Shown here in pieces: positions 26,766-36,133 of a stretch of 64,000 nt of DNA. The DNA lies in contig NZ_CP092183.1 in NCBI RefSeq assembly GCF_023499255.1, positions 7,560,501 to 7,624,500 on the forward strand. The letters run 5' to 3'. The notes below the pieces were generated by a model, which was not told the origin of the DNA, did no database searches, and worked only from the letters and a program-made list of their open reading frames with translations. Numbering within the stretch: the first letter of the stretch is position 1; every line of letters starts with the position of its first letter. The translations under genes were made by a program, and so were the position numbers. This stretch comes from Couchioplanes caeruleus. GTDB taxonomy: Bacteria; Actinomycetota; Actinomycetes; Mycobacteriales; Micromonosporaceae.

Positions 26766-27044
26766 ATGACGCCTGAGCTCGAGATCGACGCCGAGGCCGT
26801 GCGCCGCTGGGCCGCGGCGCTGCAGAACGCGGGCGGCCGCCTGCATGCCGGCCCGATGCCGCCGGTCCCGGGCCCGCACTGGTCCAGCACCGATGCGGGT
26901 ACGGCCGCAGCCGCAGCGGCGCGCCGCGTCCTGATGGCGCTGACCGACGACATCATCGCCACGGGCCGAGCGGTCGTCACGACCGTCGACGACTACGAGA
27001 CCACGGACGATCGCGCCGCTGCCCGGCTCCGGCGGATCAAGTGA
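26766..27044 (+). CDS. EspC-like / WXG-like small helical protein
   Basis: The 92-residue protein (MTPELEIDAEAVRRWAAALQ...) is predicted to be mainly two helices around PGPHWSSTDAG, ending in VVTTVDDYETTDDRAAARLRRIK. The TDDxxA end and helix-turn-helix layout resemble EspC/ESX-type secreted partners of type VII secretion; that is a fold-level judgement, not an identified homologue. A GGAGG ribosome site lies six bases before the ATG at 26766. Its stop overlaps the GTG of the DUF1023 hydrolase (GTGA), so the two are coupled. No ESX core genes are present in the window. Confidence 0.65.
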   Translation: MTPELEIDAEAVRRWAAALQNAGGRLHAGPMPPVPGPHWSSTDAGTAAAAAARRVLMALTDDIIATGRAVVTTVDDYETTDDRAAARLRRIK

Positions 27045-28540
27045 CGGCGCTCGGGGCAACCGACCGCGGCCCAGCACCGGCAGGGCCCATCCGCACCGGC
27101 CGCGGGCCGGATTCGGCAGCGCTCCCGGCGACCGGCCGCGGGCCGGCCGCTGCGGCGCTCGCGGCCACCGATCGGGGGCCGGCCGCTGCTGCGCTCGCTG
27201 CGACCGATCCCGGTGGGTGGCGGGATGCGGCCGGCGACTGGCGGGCCTGGGCGGCGACGGCGGGTCGCTGGGTGGCGGAGCTGCGCACGTGCGCGGCCGG
27301 CCTGCGCGCCGCCTGGAAGGGGGCCGCCGCCGACGCCCTCGCCGCCCGGATCGGCGGGCTGCTGCGCCGGCTCGACCTGTTCCGGCTCGGCTGCTGGGCC
27401 GCCGACCAGGCCCTCAGCGAGTTCGCCGCCGCGATCACCCGGGCGAAGCCGGGCGGCGACGTCGCGGCCGCGACCGGGGCGGACCAGGCAACGGTCCGGA
27501 TCCTCGACGGGCTGTTCGAGGCGGCCGCGGGCCCACCGGGCGGCGATCCGCCCGCGTGCACCGCCGGTCCCGCCGAGGTGGCCCGTTGGTGGGCGGCCCT
27601 GTCCCCGGCACAGCGGGAGTGGATGTGCGCCACGCGGCCCGGCTGGGTCGGCTCGCTGGACGGCGTACCGGCCGCCGCCCGTGACCGTGCCAACCGCCTG
27701 GTGATCGACGGCCTGCCCCTCGAGGGCTCGCTGCCCGACCGGCTCGAGAACGGGGACGGCACGCGGGCGTACCTGCTCGAGGTGGATCCGGCGGGCGACG
27801 GGCGGGCGGTGGTCGCGCTCGGCGACCCGGACCGGGCCACCGGCATCGTCACGCAGGTGCCGGGCATGACCGCCGACCTCGCCTCGTACGGCGGCGAGCT
27901 GGCCCGCGCCGAGCGGATCGCGGTCCGGGCGGCCGAGCTCGCACCCGAGCGGTCGACCAGCGCGATCATGTGGCTCGGCTACGACGCGCCGGACTTCCTC
28001 GGCGAGGCGGCCGGCCGGTCCTCCGCGAACGCGGGCGCTCCGGCGCTGCGACGGTTCCAGGCCGGCCTGCGCGCCAGCCACGAGGGGCCGCCGGCCCGGC
28101 AGACCGTCGTCGGGCACAGTTACGGATCGCTCGTGGTCGGCACCGCCGCGGCGGTGCCCGGCTTCGACGCCGACAGCCTCGTCTTCGTCGGCTCTCCGGG
28201 CGTCGGGGTGGATTCCGCGAAGGACCTGCACGCTCCGCCCGGCGAGGTGTGGGCGTCCACCTCGCGCTCCGACGTCATCCAGTACGCGGCCGTGTCGCCG
28301 AGGAGCGTGGCGGAGGACCTCGTCGCCAGTCAAGCCCGGCCGGCCGGGGCGTTGCTCGCCTTCGGCCGGCCGGAGAACGACCTGTACTTCGGCACCAACC
28401 CGGCGGACCCGTCGTTCGGGGCCCGCCGCTTCGTCAGCCAGCCCGGCGGCGGCCACCTCGGCTACTGGGACGAGGGCGGACCGGCGCTCGACGCGCTCGC
28501 CGGCATCGCGTTGGGGCGGGGCGATGTCACTCCACGGTGA
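27041..28540 (+). CDS. DUF1023 alpha/beta hydrolase with helical N-terminal domain
   Basis: The 499-residue protein has three parts. Residues 7-54 are four 12-residue Gly/Ala repeats. Residues about 60-150 form a helical region (WRAWAATAGRW, LRAAWKGAAADALAARI) like WXG100/ESX substrate domains. From about 210 comes a DUF1023 alpha/beta hydrolase domain: the nucleophile elbow TVVGHSYGSLVVG has Ser360, and VFVGSPGVG and GGGHLGYWDE supply the expected later acid and His. Such proteins often accompany type VII substrates in actinobacteria. The 3' end overlaps glmS by 14 bases in convergent orientation. No signal peptide is visible. Substrate unknown. Confidence 0.8.
   Translation: MTALGATDRGPAPAGPIRTGRGPDSAALPATGRGPAAAALAATDRGPAAAALAATDPGGWRDAAGDWRAWAATAGRWVAELRTCAAGLRAAWKGAAADALAARIGGLLRRLDLFRLGCWAADQALSEFAAAITRAKPGGDVAAATGADQATVRILDGLFEAAAGPPGGDPPACTAGPAEVARWWAALSPAQREWMCATRPGWVGSLDGVPAAARDRANRLVIDGLPLEGSLPDRLENGDGTRAYLLEVDPAGDGRAVVALGDPDRATGIVTQVPGMTADLASYGGELARAERIAVRAAELAPERSTSAIMWLGYDAPDFLGEAAGRSSANAGAPALRRFQAGLRASHEGPPARQTVVGHSYGSLVVGTAAAVPGFDADSLVFVGSPGVGVDSAKDLHAPPGEVWASTSRSDVIQYAAVSPRSVAEDLVASQARPAGALLAFGRPENDLYFGTNPADPSFGARRFVSQPGGGHLGYWDEGGPALDALAGIALGRGDVTPR
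27059..27202 (+). repeat. 36-bp repeats inside the DUF1023 gene
   Basis: Four head-to-tail 36-bp units, each starting acc, keep the reading frame and encode 12-residue repeats ending ALAATD or similar. Confidence 0.85.
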
Positions 28541-30410
28541 CGGACTTGGCCAGGTTGCGCGGCTGGTCGACGTCGTGGCCCCGGGCCGCCGCGATCTCGC
28601 ACGCCAGGATCTGCAGCGGCACGGTCGTCATCAGCGGCGCCAGCAGGGTGGGCGTACGCGGCACGGGAATCAGGTGATCGGCGTACGCGGCCACGGCGTC
28701 GTCGCCCTCCTCGGCGATGACGATCGTGCGGGCGCCCCGCGCACGGACCTCCTGGATGTTCGAGACGACCTTGTCGCGCAGCACGCCACGGCCGGCCGGC
28801 GACGGTACGACGCACACGACCGGCGTGCCCTCGTCGATGAGCGCGATCGGGCCGTGCTTCAGCTCGCCGGCCGCGAAGCCCTCGGCGTGCATGTACGCGA
28901 GCTCCTTGAGCTTCAACGCGCCCTCGAGCGCCACCGGGAAGCCGACGTGGCGGCCGATGAACAGGACGGTCGACGCCGTCTTGAGGTCCCGGGCGAGCGC
29001 GCGCACGTCCTCCATCTGGTTGAGCAGCGTCCGCAGGTTGTCGGGGGTGCGCTGGAGGCGGGACACCACGGCGGCGACCTCGTCGGCGTACATGACGCCG
29101 CGGATCTGCGCGAGGTGCAGGCCGATCAGATAGCAGGCGACCAGCTGGGTGAGGAACGCCTTGGTGGAGGCCACCGCGATCTCCGGCCCGCCGTGGGTGT
29201 AGAGCACGGCGTCGGACTCGCGCGGGATCGTCGAGCCGTTGGTGTTGCAGATGGCGAGCACGCGCGCCTTCTGCTCCTTGGCGTGCCGCAGGGCCATCAG
29301 CGTGTCCATGGTCTCGCCGGACTGGCTGATCGCGATCACCAGTGTGGAGCGGTCCAGCACCGGGTCTCGGTAACGGAACTCGCTGGCGAACTCCACCTCG
29401 CACGGGATGCGGGTCCAGTGCTCGATGGCGTACTTGGCGACCATCCCGGAGTGGTACGCCGTACCGCACGCGATGATGAAGACCTTGTCGACGTCGCGCA
29501 GGTCCTGGTCGGTCAGGCGTACCTCGTCGAGCACGATCTCGCCGCGCTCGGAGAGGCGGCCGAGCAGGGTGTCCGCGATGGCCTGCGGCTGCTCGGCGAT
29601 CTCCTTGAGCATGAAGTAGTCGTAGCCGCCCTTCTCCGCGGCCGAGGCGTCCCAGTCGATGTGGAACTCCTTGCCCGTGGCGGGCGCGCCGGCGAAGTCG
29701 GTGATCTCGATGGCGGCCGGAGTGATCAGCACGACCTGGTCCTGCCCGAGCTCGATCGCCTCGCGGGTGTGCTCGATGAAGGCGGACACGTCGCTGGCGA
29801 GGAAGTTCTCCCCGTCGCCCCGGCCGACGACCAGCGGCGAGTTGCGGCGGGCGGCCACCACGGCGTCCGGGACGTCGACGTCGATCGCCAGCAGGGTGAA
29901 GGCGCCCTCGAGCCGCCGTACGGCCCGGCGCATGCCCTCGGCGAGCAGCTGCGGTCCCTCGGCACCACCGGACTCCCGCAGCCCGCGGATCTCGGCGGCG
30001 AGCAGGTGCGCCGCGCACTCGGTGTCGGTGTCGCTGACGAACTCGACCCCGGTGGCCTCGAGCTCGGCGCGCAGCCGGGAGAAGTTCTCGATGATGCCGT
30101 TGTGGATCACGGCGACCCGCCCGTCACCGGACAGGTGCGGGTGCGCGTTGCGGTCGGTCGGCCCGCCGTGGGTGGCCCACCGGGTGTGCCCGATGGCGGT
30201 CGGACCGGTGGCGATCCCGTCGCCCACCCGCTCCGCCAGGGCCTTCTCGAGGTTGGCCAGCTTGCCCGCCCGCTTCTCCGTCAGGACGGCGGCGCCGTCG
30301 ATGACCGCGACACCGGCGGAGTCATAGCCGCGGTACTCCAATCGGCGGAGCCCGTCCAGAACGATCTGCAGTGCCGGCCGATTGCCGACGTATCCCACGA
30401 TCCCACACAT
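28527..30410 (-). CDS. glmS: glutamine-fructose-6-phosphate aminotransferase GlmS
   Basis: The 627-residue enzyme makes glucosamine-6-phosphate, the first step to UDP-GlcNAc. Cys2 of MCGIVGYVG is the glutaminase nucleophile; GHTRWATHGGPTDRNAHPH and HNGIIENF complete that domain. Two SIS sugar-isomerase domains follow (ACGTAYHSGMV, AISQSGETMDT and IGRHVGFPVALEGALKLKE), and the end is RNLAKSVTVE. The ATG at 30410 is required because Cys2 must be exposed; a TACGCT box seven bases upstream indicates a leaderless message. Confidence 0.97.
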   Translation of the reverse strand: MCGIVGYVGNRPALQIVLDGLRRLEYRGYDSAGVAVIDGAAVLTEKRAGKLANLEKALAERVGDGIATGPTAIGHTRWATHGGPTDRNAHPHLSGDGRVAVIHNGIIENFSRLRAELEATGVEFVSDTDTECAAHLLAAEIRGLRESGGAEGPQLLAEGMRRAVRRLEGAFTLLAIDVDVPDAVVAARRNSPLVVGRGDGENFLASDVSAFIEHTREAIELGQDQVVLITPAAIEITDFAGAPATGKEFHIDWDASAAEKGGYDYFMLKEIAEQPQAIADTLLGRLSERGEIVLDEVRLTDQDLRDVDKVFIIACGTAYHSGMVAKYAIEHWTRIPCEVEFASEFRYRDPVLDRSTLVIAISQSGETMDTLMALRHAKEQKARVLAICNTNGSTIPRESDAVLYTHGGPEIAVASTKAFLTQLVACYLIGLHLAQIRGVMYADEVAAVVSRLQRTPDNLRTLLNQMEDVRALARDLKTASTVLFIGRHVGFPVALEGALKLKELAYMHAEGFAAGELKHGPIALIDEGTPVVCVVPSPAGRGVLRDKVVSNIQEVRARGARTIVIAEEGDDAVAAYADHLIPVPRTPTLLAPLMTTVPLQILACEIAAARGHDVDQPRNLAKSVTVE

Positions 30411-30423
30411 GTGGGGCAGCGTA
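30411..30423 (-). promoter_or_regulatory. leaderless -10 box of glmS
   Basis: TACGCT (30418-30423, minus strand) ends seven bases before the ATG. There is no leader long enough for a glmS ribozyme. Confidence 0.6.
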
Positions 30424-30609
30424 GCGGACTTCCGCTCACGGGTCCTGCGCAAGAACCATACTTTCGCGCATCGTACGTGAGCGAAAGGGCCGTTCGGCCG
30501 GGTGCGGGCCACCTCCCGGCCAGGTCACGGGGGTACGCGACACGACCGGGTGATCCCTCTCTGGCGGCGAAGGCGTACCGTCGGGCCGACGCCTCCCCGG
30601 GAGACACCA

Positions 30610-31626
30610 TTGAGTTACCCACCGCCACCGGACCCCACGCGCCCGCTCCCGCCCGAGGAGCCCGCCTCGGGGCAGCCCTGGTCCGCGCAGTCGGGCGCCC
30701 CGCTCGCGGCGCAGCCCCCGCAGCCGCCGGCCACCCCGCAGTTCCAGCCCGGGTACGCGCCCCTGCCCACGGCCGACAGCCAGGCGAGCGCCCCGCCGGA
30801 CGGCTACCCGCCGACGTCACAGTTCCCGCCCGTGCAGGACGCCTATCCCCCGCCGCCGGGCAGCTACGACACCCCGCCGCCGAGCGGCTACGGCACCCCC
30901 GCGCCGGGCAGCTACGAGCCGTCCCAGCCCGGATACGGCACGCCGCCCCCGGCCGGCTACGGGCCACCTCAGCCCGACTACGGCACCGCGCAGCCCGGCT
31001 ATGGTCCGCCGGGGTACGGGCCGCCGCCCGGGTACGGGCCGCCGCCGGGATACGGCGCCCCGCCACCCCGGCCGCCGAAGCGCAGCAACACGCCGCTGGT
31101 GGCCGTACTGATCGCCGTCACACTTCTGCTCTGCGCGGGCGGCGTGACCTCCGCAGTGCTGCTGGTCAACCGGGCCACCGACAAGGCCAAGGCGGCCATC
31201 GACTCGCTGCCCACCGCGGTGCCGACCGAGGACGTGCCGGACCTTCCCGACGACCTCCCCACCGACCTGCCGACGCTCCCCACGGACCTGCCGACCGACA
31301 TCCCCGGCCTGCCGACCGGCATCCCGAACGCCCCGGGCAAGGGCGCGGCGATCAAGGTCGAGTACGAGATCACCGGCGACGGCCCAGTCGAGATCGTCTA
31401 CATGGACGAGCTGGGCAAGGACCCCAAGCGGGTCCGCAACGCCTCCCTGCCGTGGCGCAAGAAGGTGACCTTGCACGGCTCGGCGCTGATCTCCGTCGTG
31501 GCGGTGCGCGGCAGCACGTCGGAGGGCACGATCTCGTGCCGGGCCACGGTCGACGGACAGGAGGTCGCCCAGAAGACCAGTACGGGCACCTTCATCACGG
31601 CCACCTGCAGCAAGGTGATCTTCTAG
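30610..31626 (+). CDS. proline-rich membrane protein with MmpS-like C-terminal domain
   Basis: The 338-residue protein starts with about 156 residues of Pro/Tyr/Gly-rich cytoplasmic sequence (GYGPPPGYGPPPGYG repeats). One membrane helix follows (about 161-187, PLVAVLIAVTLLLCAGGV). A DLPTDLPTLPTDLPTDIP spacer leads to a domain at 245-338 with KVEYEITGDG..EIVYMDELGK and SLPWRKKVTLHGSALISVVAVRG. That pattern, including a Cys pair, matches the MmpS family of small exported proteins that work with RND transporters in mycobacteria. No RND gene is adjacent. The TTG start (MSYPPPPDPT) is inferred from family usage and a GGGAG site. Confidence 0.75.
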   Translation: MSYPPPPDPTRPLPPEEPASGQPWSAQSGAPLAAQPPQPPATPQFQPGYAPLPTADSQASAPPDGYPPTSQFPPVQDAYPPPPGSYDTPPPSGYGTPAPGSYEPSQPGYGTPPPAGYGPPQPDYGTAQPGYGPPGYGPPPGYGPPPGYGAPPPRPPKRSNTPLVAVLIAVTLLLCAGGVTSAVLLVNRATDKAKAAIDSLPTAVPTEDVPDLPDDLPTDLPTLPTDLPTDIPGLPTGIPNAPGKGAAIKVEYEITGDGPVEIVYMDELGKDPKRVRNASLPWRKKVTLHGSALISVVAVRGSTSEGTISCRATVDGQEVAQKTSTGTFITATCSKVIF

Positions 31627-31664
31627 GCGCCCGGACCGGCGCGAGCCGTCGCCCGCCCGCTGCC

Positions 31665-31680
31665 GTGAGCGGCCGCTCAC
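31665..31680. promoter_or_regulatory. 16-bp palindrome upstream of the aminotransferase
   Basis: The perfect palindrome gtgagcggccgctcac sits just upstream of the -10 box at 31684. It could be an operator or a short terminator hairpin for the preceding gene. Confidence 0.45.
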
Positions 31681-31683
31681 CCG

Positions 31684-31696
31684 TAGGCTGGCGGGC
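31684..31696 (+). promoter_or_regulatory. leaderless -10 box of the aminotransferase gene
   Basis: TAGGCT (31684-31689) ends seven bases before the GTG start. Confidence 0.6.
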
Positions 31697-32884
31697 GTGA
31701 CGTCGTCGATCTCGGCGGACCCGCTCGTCGGCCGCATGCGCCCGTTCGGCACCACCATCTTCACCGAGATGTCCGCGCTGGCCGCCCGGACCGGCTCGGT
31801 GAACCTGGGACAGGGCTTCCCGGACACCGACGGCCCGCCGGAGATGCTCGCCGCCGCCGCGGAGGCGCTGCGCTCCGGCGCCAACCAGTACCCTCCGCTG
31901 CCCGGCATCCCGGCGCTGCGCCAGGCCATCGCCGCCCACGAGGAACGCTTCTGGGGGCTCGGCCGCGACCCGGACACCGAGGTGGTGGTCACCGCCGGCG
32001 CCACCGAGGCGATCGCCGCCGCGATTCTCGCGCTGTGCGAGGCGGGGGACGAGGTGGTCTGCTTCGAGCCGTACTACGACTCGTACGCGGCGTCTATCGC
32101 CCTCGCCGGCGCGGTTCGGCGGCCGGTCACGCTGCGGCCGGGGCCGGGCGGACGGTACGGCCTCGACGAGGGTGAGTTGCGTGCCGCGTTCGGGCCGCGG
32201 ACCCGCATGGTGCTGCTCAACTCGCCGCACAACCCCACCGGCAAGGTCTTCACCGCGGACGAGCTGGCGCTCATCGCGCAGCTCTGTCAGGAGCACGACG
32301 TGTACGCCGTGACCGACGAGGTCTACGAGCATCTCGTGTTCACCGACGCCGCCACGCCGCACGTACCGCTGGCGTCCCTGCCGGCCATGCGCGAGCGCAC
32401 CCTGCGCATCTCGTCGGCGGGCAAGACGTTCTCGTGCACGGGCTGGAAGGTGGGCTGGGCGACCGGCCCCGCGCACCTCGTCTCGGCCGTGATGCGGGTG
32501 AAGCAGTTCCTCACGTTCGTCAACGCGGGACCGTTGCAGCCGGCCGTCGCGGTGGCGCTCGCCCTGCCGGACACCTACTTCGCGACGTTCCGCGACGGCC
32601 TTCAGGCGCGCCGGGACCGGCTGGTGGCGGGGCTGACCGCCGCGGGCTTCGCCGTTCTGCCGTCGGAGGGCACGTATTTCGTCACCGCCGACATCACGCC
32701 GCTGGGCGGGACGGACGGGGTGGCCTTCTGCCGTAAGCTCCCGGAGCGCTGCGGCGTGGTGGCCGTGCCGACGCAGGTCTTCTACGACCACCAGGAGTAC
32801 GGGCGCCACCTCATCCGCTTCGCCTTCTGCAAGCGCGAGGACGTCATCGACGAGGCCGCCCGCCGCCTGAGCTCCCTGGCCTGA
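31697..32884 (+). CDS. PLP-dependent aminotransferase, class I (DapC/YbdL-like)
   Basis: The 395-residue fold-type I aminotransferase shows the PLP-binding segments NLGQGFPDTDGP, TAGATEAIAAAIL, NSPHNPTGKVF and DEVYEHLVF, and the cofactor lysine in SSAGKTFSCTGWKVGW. It is closest by eye to the YbdL/kynurenine-aminotransferase-like group often annotated as N-succinyldiaminopimelate aminotransferase in actinobacteria. The exact substrate pair cannot be decided. Its neighbours (glmM, glmS) are cell-wall precursor genes, but its strand is opposite. The start is GTG. Confidence 0.85.
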   Translation: MTSSISADPLVGRMRPFGTTIFTEMSALAARTGSVNLGQGFPDTDGPPEMLAAAAEALRSGANQYPPLPGIPALRQAIAAHEERFWGLGRDPDTEVVVTAGATEAIAAAILALCEAGDEVVCFEPYYDSYAASIALAGAVRRPVTLRPGPGGRYGLDEGELRAAFGPRTRMVLLNSPHNPTGKVFTADELALIAQLCQEHDVYAVTDEVYEHLVFTDAATPHVPLASLPAMRERTLRISSAGKTFSCTGWKVGWATGPAHLVSAVMRVKQFLTFVNAGPLQPAVAVALALPDTYFATFRDGLQARRDRLVAGLTAAGFAVLPSEGTYFVTADITPLGGTDGVAFCRKLPERCGVVAVPTQVFYDHQEYGRHLIRFAFCKREDVIDEAARRLSSLA

Positions 32885-32891
32885 GGAGAGG

Positions 32892-32916
32892 CGCCCCGGC
32901 CCAGTGAGCCGGGGCG
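32892..32916. terminator. bidirectional terminator
   Basis: A perfect 9-bp stem (cgccccggc / gccggggcg) with a 7-base loop lies between convergent aminotransferase and glmM genes. Confidence 0.75.
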
Positions 32917-32926
32917 GAACCCACGA

Positions 32927-34279
32927 TCAGGCGGGGCTGGCTGCCCGCACCTCGTCGGCGACGCGCTCCGCGACCGTACGGGCCTGCTCCTCGGTCTCGG
33001 CCTCGACCATGACCCGGACCAGGTGTTCCGTGCCGGACGGGCGCAGCAGCACCCGGCCCGTCTCGCCCAGCTCGTTCTCCGCCAGCGCCACCGCCGCCTG
33101 GACCGTGGGGGCCTGTGCGCCCGCCTCGCGGTCCTTCACCGGCACGTTGATCAGGACCTGTGGGAGCTTGTGCACCACCGCGGCCAGGTCGGCCAGGGAC
33201 TTGCCGGTCGCCGCGATCGTGGCCATCAGGTGCAGGCCGGTGAGGACGCCGTCGCCGGTCGTGGCGTACGCCGGCATCACGATGTGGCCGCTCTGCTCGC
33301 CGCCGAGGGCGTAACTGTTGGCGTTCAGCTCCTCCAGCACGTACCGGTCGCCGACCTTGGTCTCGACCAGCCGGATGCCCGCCTGCTTCATCGCGAGCCG
33401 CAGGCCCAGGTTGCTCATCACCGTCGCGACCAGCGTGTCGTCGGCGAGCGTGCCCGCGTCCCGCATCGCCAGCGCCAGGATCGCCATGATCTGGTCGCCG
33501 TCGACGACCTCACCGGTGGCGGTGACCGCGAGGCACCGGTCCGCGTCGCCGTCATGGGCCAGCCCGAGGTCGGCGCCTTCGCGGAGGACCGTCTCGCGGA
33601 CCGCCTCGAGGTGGGTGGAGCCGCAGTTGTCGTTGATGTTCAGCCCGTCCGGCTCGGCGTGGATGGCGATGACCTCCGCGCCGGCCTGCTCGTACGCGGC
33701 CGGGCCGACGTCGCTGGCCGCGCCGTTCGCGCAGTCCACGACCACCTTGATGCCGGTGAGGCTGTGCGGCGTCGAGGCCACGAGGTGTTTCACGTAATGC
33801 TCGGCGCCGTCGAGGAGGTCGTGCACGCGGCCGACGCCGGCGCCGGTGGGCCGCCCGACCAGCCCGTGCCCGTCGGTGACCGCCGCCTCGATCCGCTGCT
33901 CCAGCTCGTCGGGCAGCTTGAGGCCGCCGGGAGCGAACAGCTTGATGCCGTTGTCGGGCATCGGGTTGTGCGAGGCCGACAGCATGACGCCGAGGTCGGC
34001 CTGGGCCTGTCCGACGAGGTACGCCACGGCCGGCGTGGGCAGCACACCGACCCGTACGACGTTGGCCCCGGCACTGGTCAGCCCTGCGACGACCGCGGCC
34101 TCCAGCATCTCGCCGCTGGCCCGCGGGTCACGGCCCACGATGGCGAGCGGCTGATGGCTCCGATCGGTCTCGATGAGGACCCTGGCGGCCGCTACCGCGA
34201 CCGAGAGAGCCAGTTCCGGCGTCAGGAGGTCGCCGTTGGCGAGCCCGCGTACGCCGTCCGTGCCGAAGAGTCGCCCCAT
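32927..34279 (-). CDS. glmM: phosphoglucosamine mutase GlmM
   Basis: The 450-residue mutase converts glucosamine-6-phosphate to glucosamine-1-phosphate. It opens [15 protein letters not shown] and has the phosphoserine motif [13 protein letters not shown] (Ser103), the metal loop DGDADRCL and the substrate loop [10 protein letters not shown]. The C-terminal [16 protein letters not shown] is the phosphate-binding loop. It lies downstream of rplM-rpsI, the usual actinobacterial order, separated by a strong terminator. Confidence 0.97.
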   Translation of the reverse strand: MGRLFGTDGVRGLANGDLLTPELALSVAVAAARVLIETDRSHQPLAIVGRDPRASGEMLEAAVVAGLTSAGANVVRVGVLPTPAVAYLVGQAQADLGVMLSASHNPMPDNGIKLFAPGGLKLPDELEQRIEAAVTDGHGLVGRPTGAGVGRVHDLLDGAEHYVKHLVASTPHSLTGIKVVVDCANGAASDVGPAAYEQAGAEVIAIHAEPDGLNINDNCGSTHLEAVRETVLREGADLGLAHDGDADRCLAVTATGEVVDGDQIMAILALAMRDAGTLADDTLVATVMSNLGLRLAMKQAGIRLVETKVGDRYVLEELNANSYALGGEQSGHIVMPAYATTGDGVLTGLHLMATIAATGKSLADLAAVVHKLPQVLINVPVKDREAGAQAPTVQAAVALAENELGETGRVLLRPSGTEHLVRVMVEAETEEQARTVAERVADEVRAASPA

Positions 34280-34356
34280 GGAGCCGTTCCTTTCGCCGGT
34301 CCTGTCCCTGTCCAGTAAAGGCGGACCGGTGCGTTGTTCGGGGAGGGAAACGGGAA

Positions 34357-34397
34357 ACGGCCGGGCGCGCCTCCAGCGAAGGGGCGCACCCGGCCGT
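34357..34397 (-). terminator. terminator after rpsI
   Basis: A 9-bp perfect stem (acggccggg / cccggccgt), extended inward by gcgcc / ggggcgc pairing, lies 34 bases beyond the rpsI stop codon. Confidence 0.7.
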
Positions 34398-34431
34398 CCC
34401 GGTCAGACGTGGTGCAAGGCGAGCGCTGCGA

Positions 34432-34941
34432 TCAGCGCTTCGAGTACTGCGGAGCCTTACGGGCCTTCTTGAGGCCGTACTTCTTGCTTTCCTTGACCCG
34501 CGCGTCACGGGTGAGGAAGCCGGCCTTCTTGAGCGCCGGACGGTCGTCGGGCTCGTTCTCGATGAGCGCACGGGCGATGCCGAGGCGCAGGGCGCCGGCC
34601 TGGCCGGTGATGCCGCCACCGCGGAGGTTCGCGATCACGTCGAACTGCTCGGCCTTCTCGGCGGTGCTCAGCGGCTCGCGGATGAGCTGCTGGTGCACCT
34701 TGCTCGGGAAGTAGGCCTCGAGGTCACGGCCGTTGCAGGTGATCTTGCCGCTGCCGGGGATGAGCCGCACCCGGACGATGGCCTCCTTGCGGCGGCCCAC
34801 GGTCTGGATCGGACGGTCACCCGGACGCGGCGCGCGCACGGCCGGCGCGGGCGCCTCGACGACCACCACGGTCTCCGCGGGGGTCTCCTCCGCGGGCGCC
34901 TCGACGGTCTCGACGACCTCGGGCTCGACGATGTCGGACAT
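34432..34941 (-). CDS. rpsI: ribosomal protein S9
   Basis: The 169-residue S9 has its conserved core from about residue 45 ([31 protein letters not shown]) and ends with the tRNA-contacting KAPQYSKR. The first 45 residues are an acidic Val/Glu/Ala/Pro-rich extension, also seen in other actinobacterial S9 proteins. The ATG at 34941 (MSDIVEPEV) has GAAGGAA upstream and starts 20 bases after rplM. Confidence 0.97.
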   Translation of the reverse strand: MSDIVEPEVVETVEAPAEETPAETVVVVEAPAPAVRAPRPGDRPIQTVGRRKEAIVRVRLIPGSGKITCNGRDLEAYFPSKVHQQLIREPLSTAEKAEQFDVIANLRGGGITGQAGALRLGIARALIENEPDDRPALKKAGFLTRDARVKESKKYGLKKARKAPQYSKR

Positions 34942-34961
34942 GCTGTTTCCTTCGCCCGCGC

Positions 34962-35405
34962 TCACTGCGCGATCTGCTTGATTTCGAACGGCACCGGCTG
35001 CTGAGCGGCGTGCGGGTGCTCGGCGCCGGGGTAGACCTTCAGCTTCTTGAGGATCTGGCGGGCGAGCTTGTTGTGCGGGAGCATGCCCTTGACGGCCAGC
35101 TCCACCGCGTGCTCGGGCCGCTTGGTGAGCAGCTCCTCGTAGCCGACCTGCTTGAGGCCACCCGGGTAGCCCGAGTGCCGGTAGGCGACCTTGGTCTGCC
35201 GCTTGTTGCCGGTCAGCGCGACCTTGCCGGCGTTGATGATCACCACGAAGTCGCCGGTGTCGACGTGCGGGGCGAACGTCGGCTTGTGCTTCCCACGCAG
35301 GAGGGTGGCGGCGTGGGTGGCCAGGCGGCCCAGAACGACGTCAGAAGCGTCGATAATGTGCCACTGACGCTCGATCTCACCCGGCTTCGGGCTGTACGTA
35401 CGCAC
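34962..35405 (-). CDS. rplM: ribosomal protein L13
   Basis: The 147-residue L13 shows [36 protein letters not shown] and [23 protein letters not shown]. The GTG at 35405 ([14 protein letters not shown]) fits the family; the longer upstream frame has no support. It is cotranscribed with rpsI. truA, usually close upstream in actinobacteria, is here 24 kb away. Confidence 0.97.
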   Translation of the reverse strand: MRTYSPKPGEIERQWHIIDASDVVLGRLATHAATLLRGKHKPTFAPHVDTGDFVVIINAGKVALTGNKRQTKVAYRHSGYPGGLKQVGYEELLTKRPEHAVELAVKGMLPHNKLARQILKKLKVYPGAEHPHAAQQPVPFEIKQIAQ

Positions 35406-36133
35406 AGAATTACCTTGTCTCGTCGTCGGTCTGGGGGCGCGCGCTGGTCGTGAGAGCACGAACATCAAGCGTACCCGAACGGGAACGCTCGCAGCTGTCG
35501 CACAACAGCAGGCAACAATACCCGCCGGCGCGGCGCACGGTCAAAACGGGCTGAGCTGTAGAACGTCAAGCGTGGAACGTCAGAGGCCCGCCAGGCCGAC
35601 GGACCGCACAACTTACCGGGCCCAGGATAGGCCGTGACCCACGGCACGCCGACAGCGGGTGACGTGATTCCACCCACGATGGGGACCCGCGGGCATGAAT
35701 GCCTCTTAGCAGGCTCGAAACATACGGGACGCGAGGCCGAAATTCCCCACCGGCACGCTTCGGTCATGGCAAGCGGTGCGGCCCCGGCGACGCGGCCCGG
35801 ACGGACGTCCGGCGACGCACGCCACCGCACGGCCGGCCCAGGTGCGGCCTCGGCGAGCAGGTTCGGACGACGGTCCGGCGACGCTCACCGCCGCACCGGA
35901 CAGGAACCACCGCCAGGGTTGAGGACGGACCTGGCGGTGCCCGCCGGAACGGGTGACCGCTCCGGCGGAGAAGAGTCGCGGCGTGCGCCGGCCGGAGGTA
36001 CGGCGGAGAACGTAGGCGTGACATGGGAGCGGGTCGACGCTGAGGACGGCGTGCTCCGGGCGTGCCCTTCGGTGGACCGGCCGGCCACGCCGCGACTCGA
36101 ACAGCCGTCCGACGACCTCCGCACGGGCGCCGG
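35406..36133. other. 728-bp intergenic stretch between rplM and the uroporphyrinogen synthase gene
   Basis: This must hold the rplM promoter and leader on the left and the hemD-like promoter on the right. Visible structure is a degenerate 66-bp tandem repeat (copies 35775-35840 and 35841-35906) and a 10-bp hairpin (caccgccagg / cctggcggtg, 35908-35917 with 35930-35939). A plus-strand frame ends in ATGA overlap with the next gene, but its third-position GC is lower than in real genes here, and I do not call it. Confidence 0.55.

Noticed and set aside
30411..30609. glmS ribozyme
   Set aside because: The glmS -10 box is seven bases before the ATG, leaving no leader for a ribozyme, and none of its core elements was seen.
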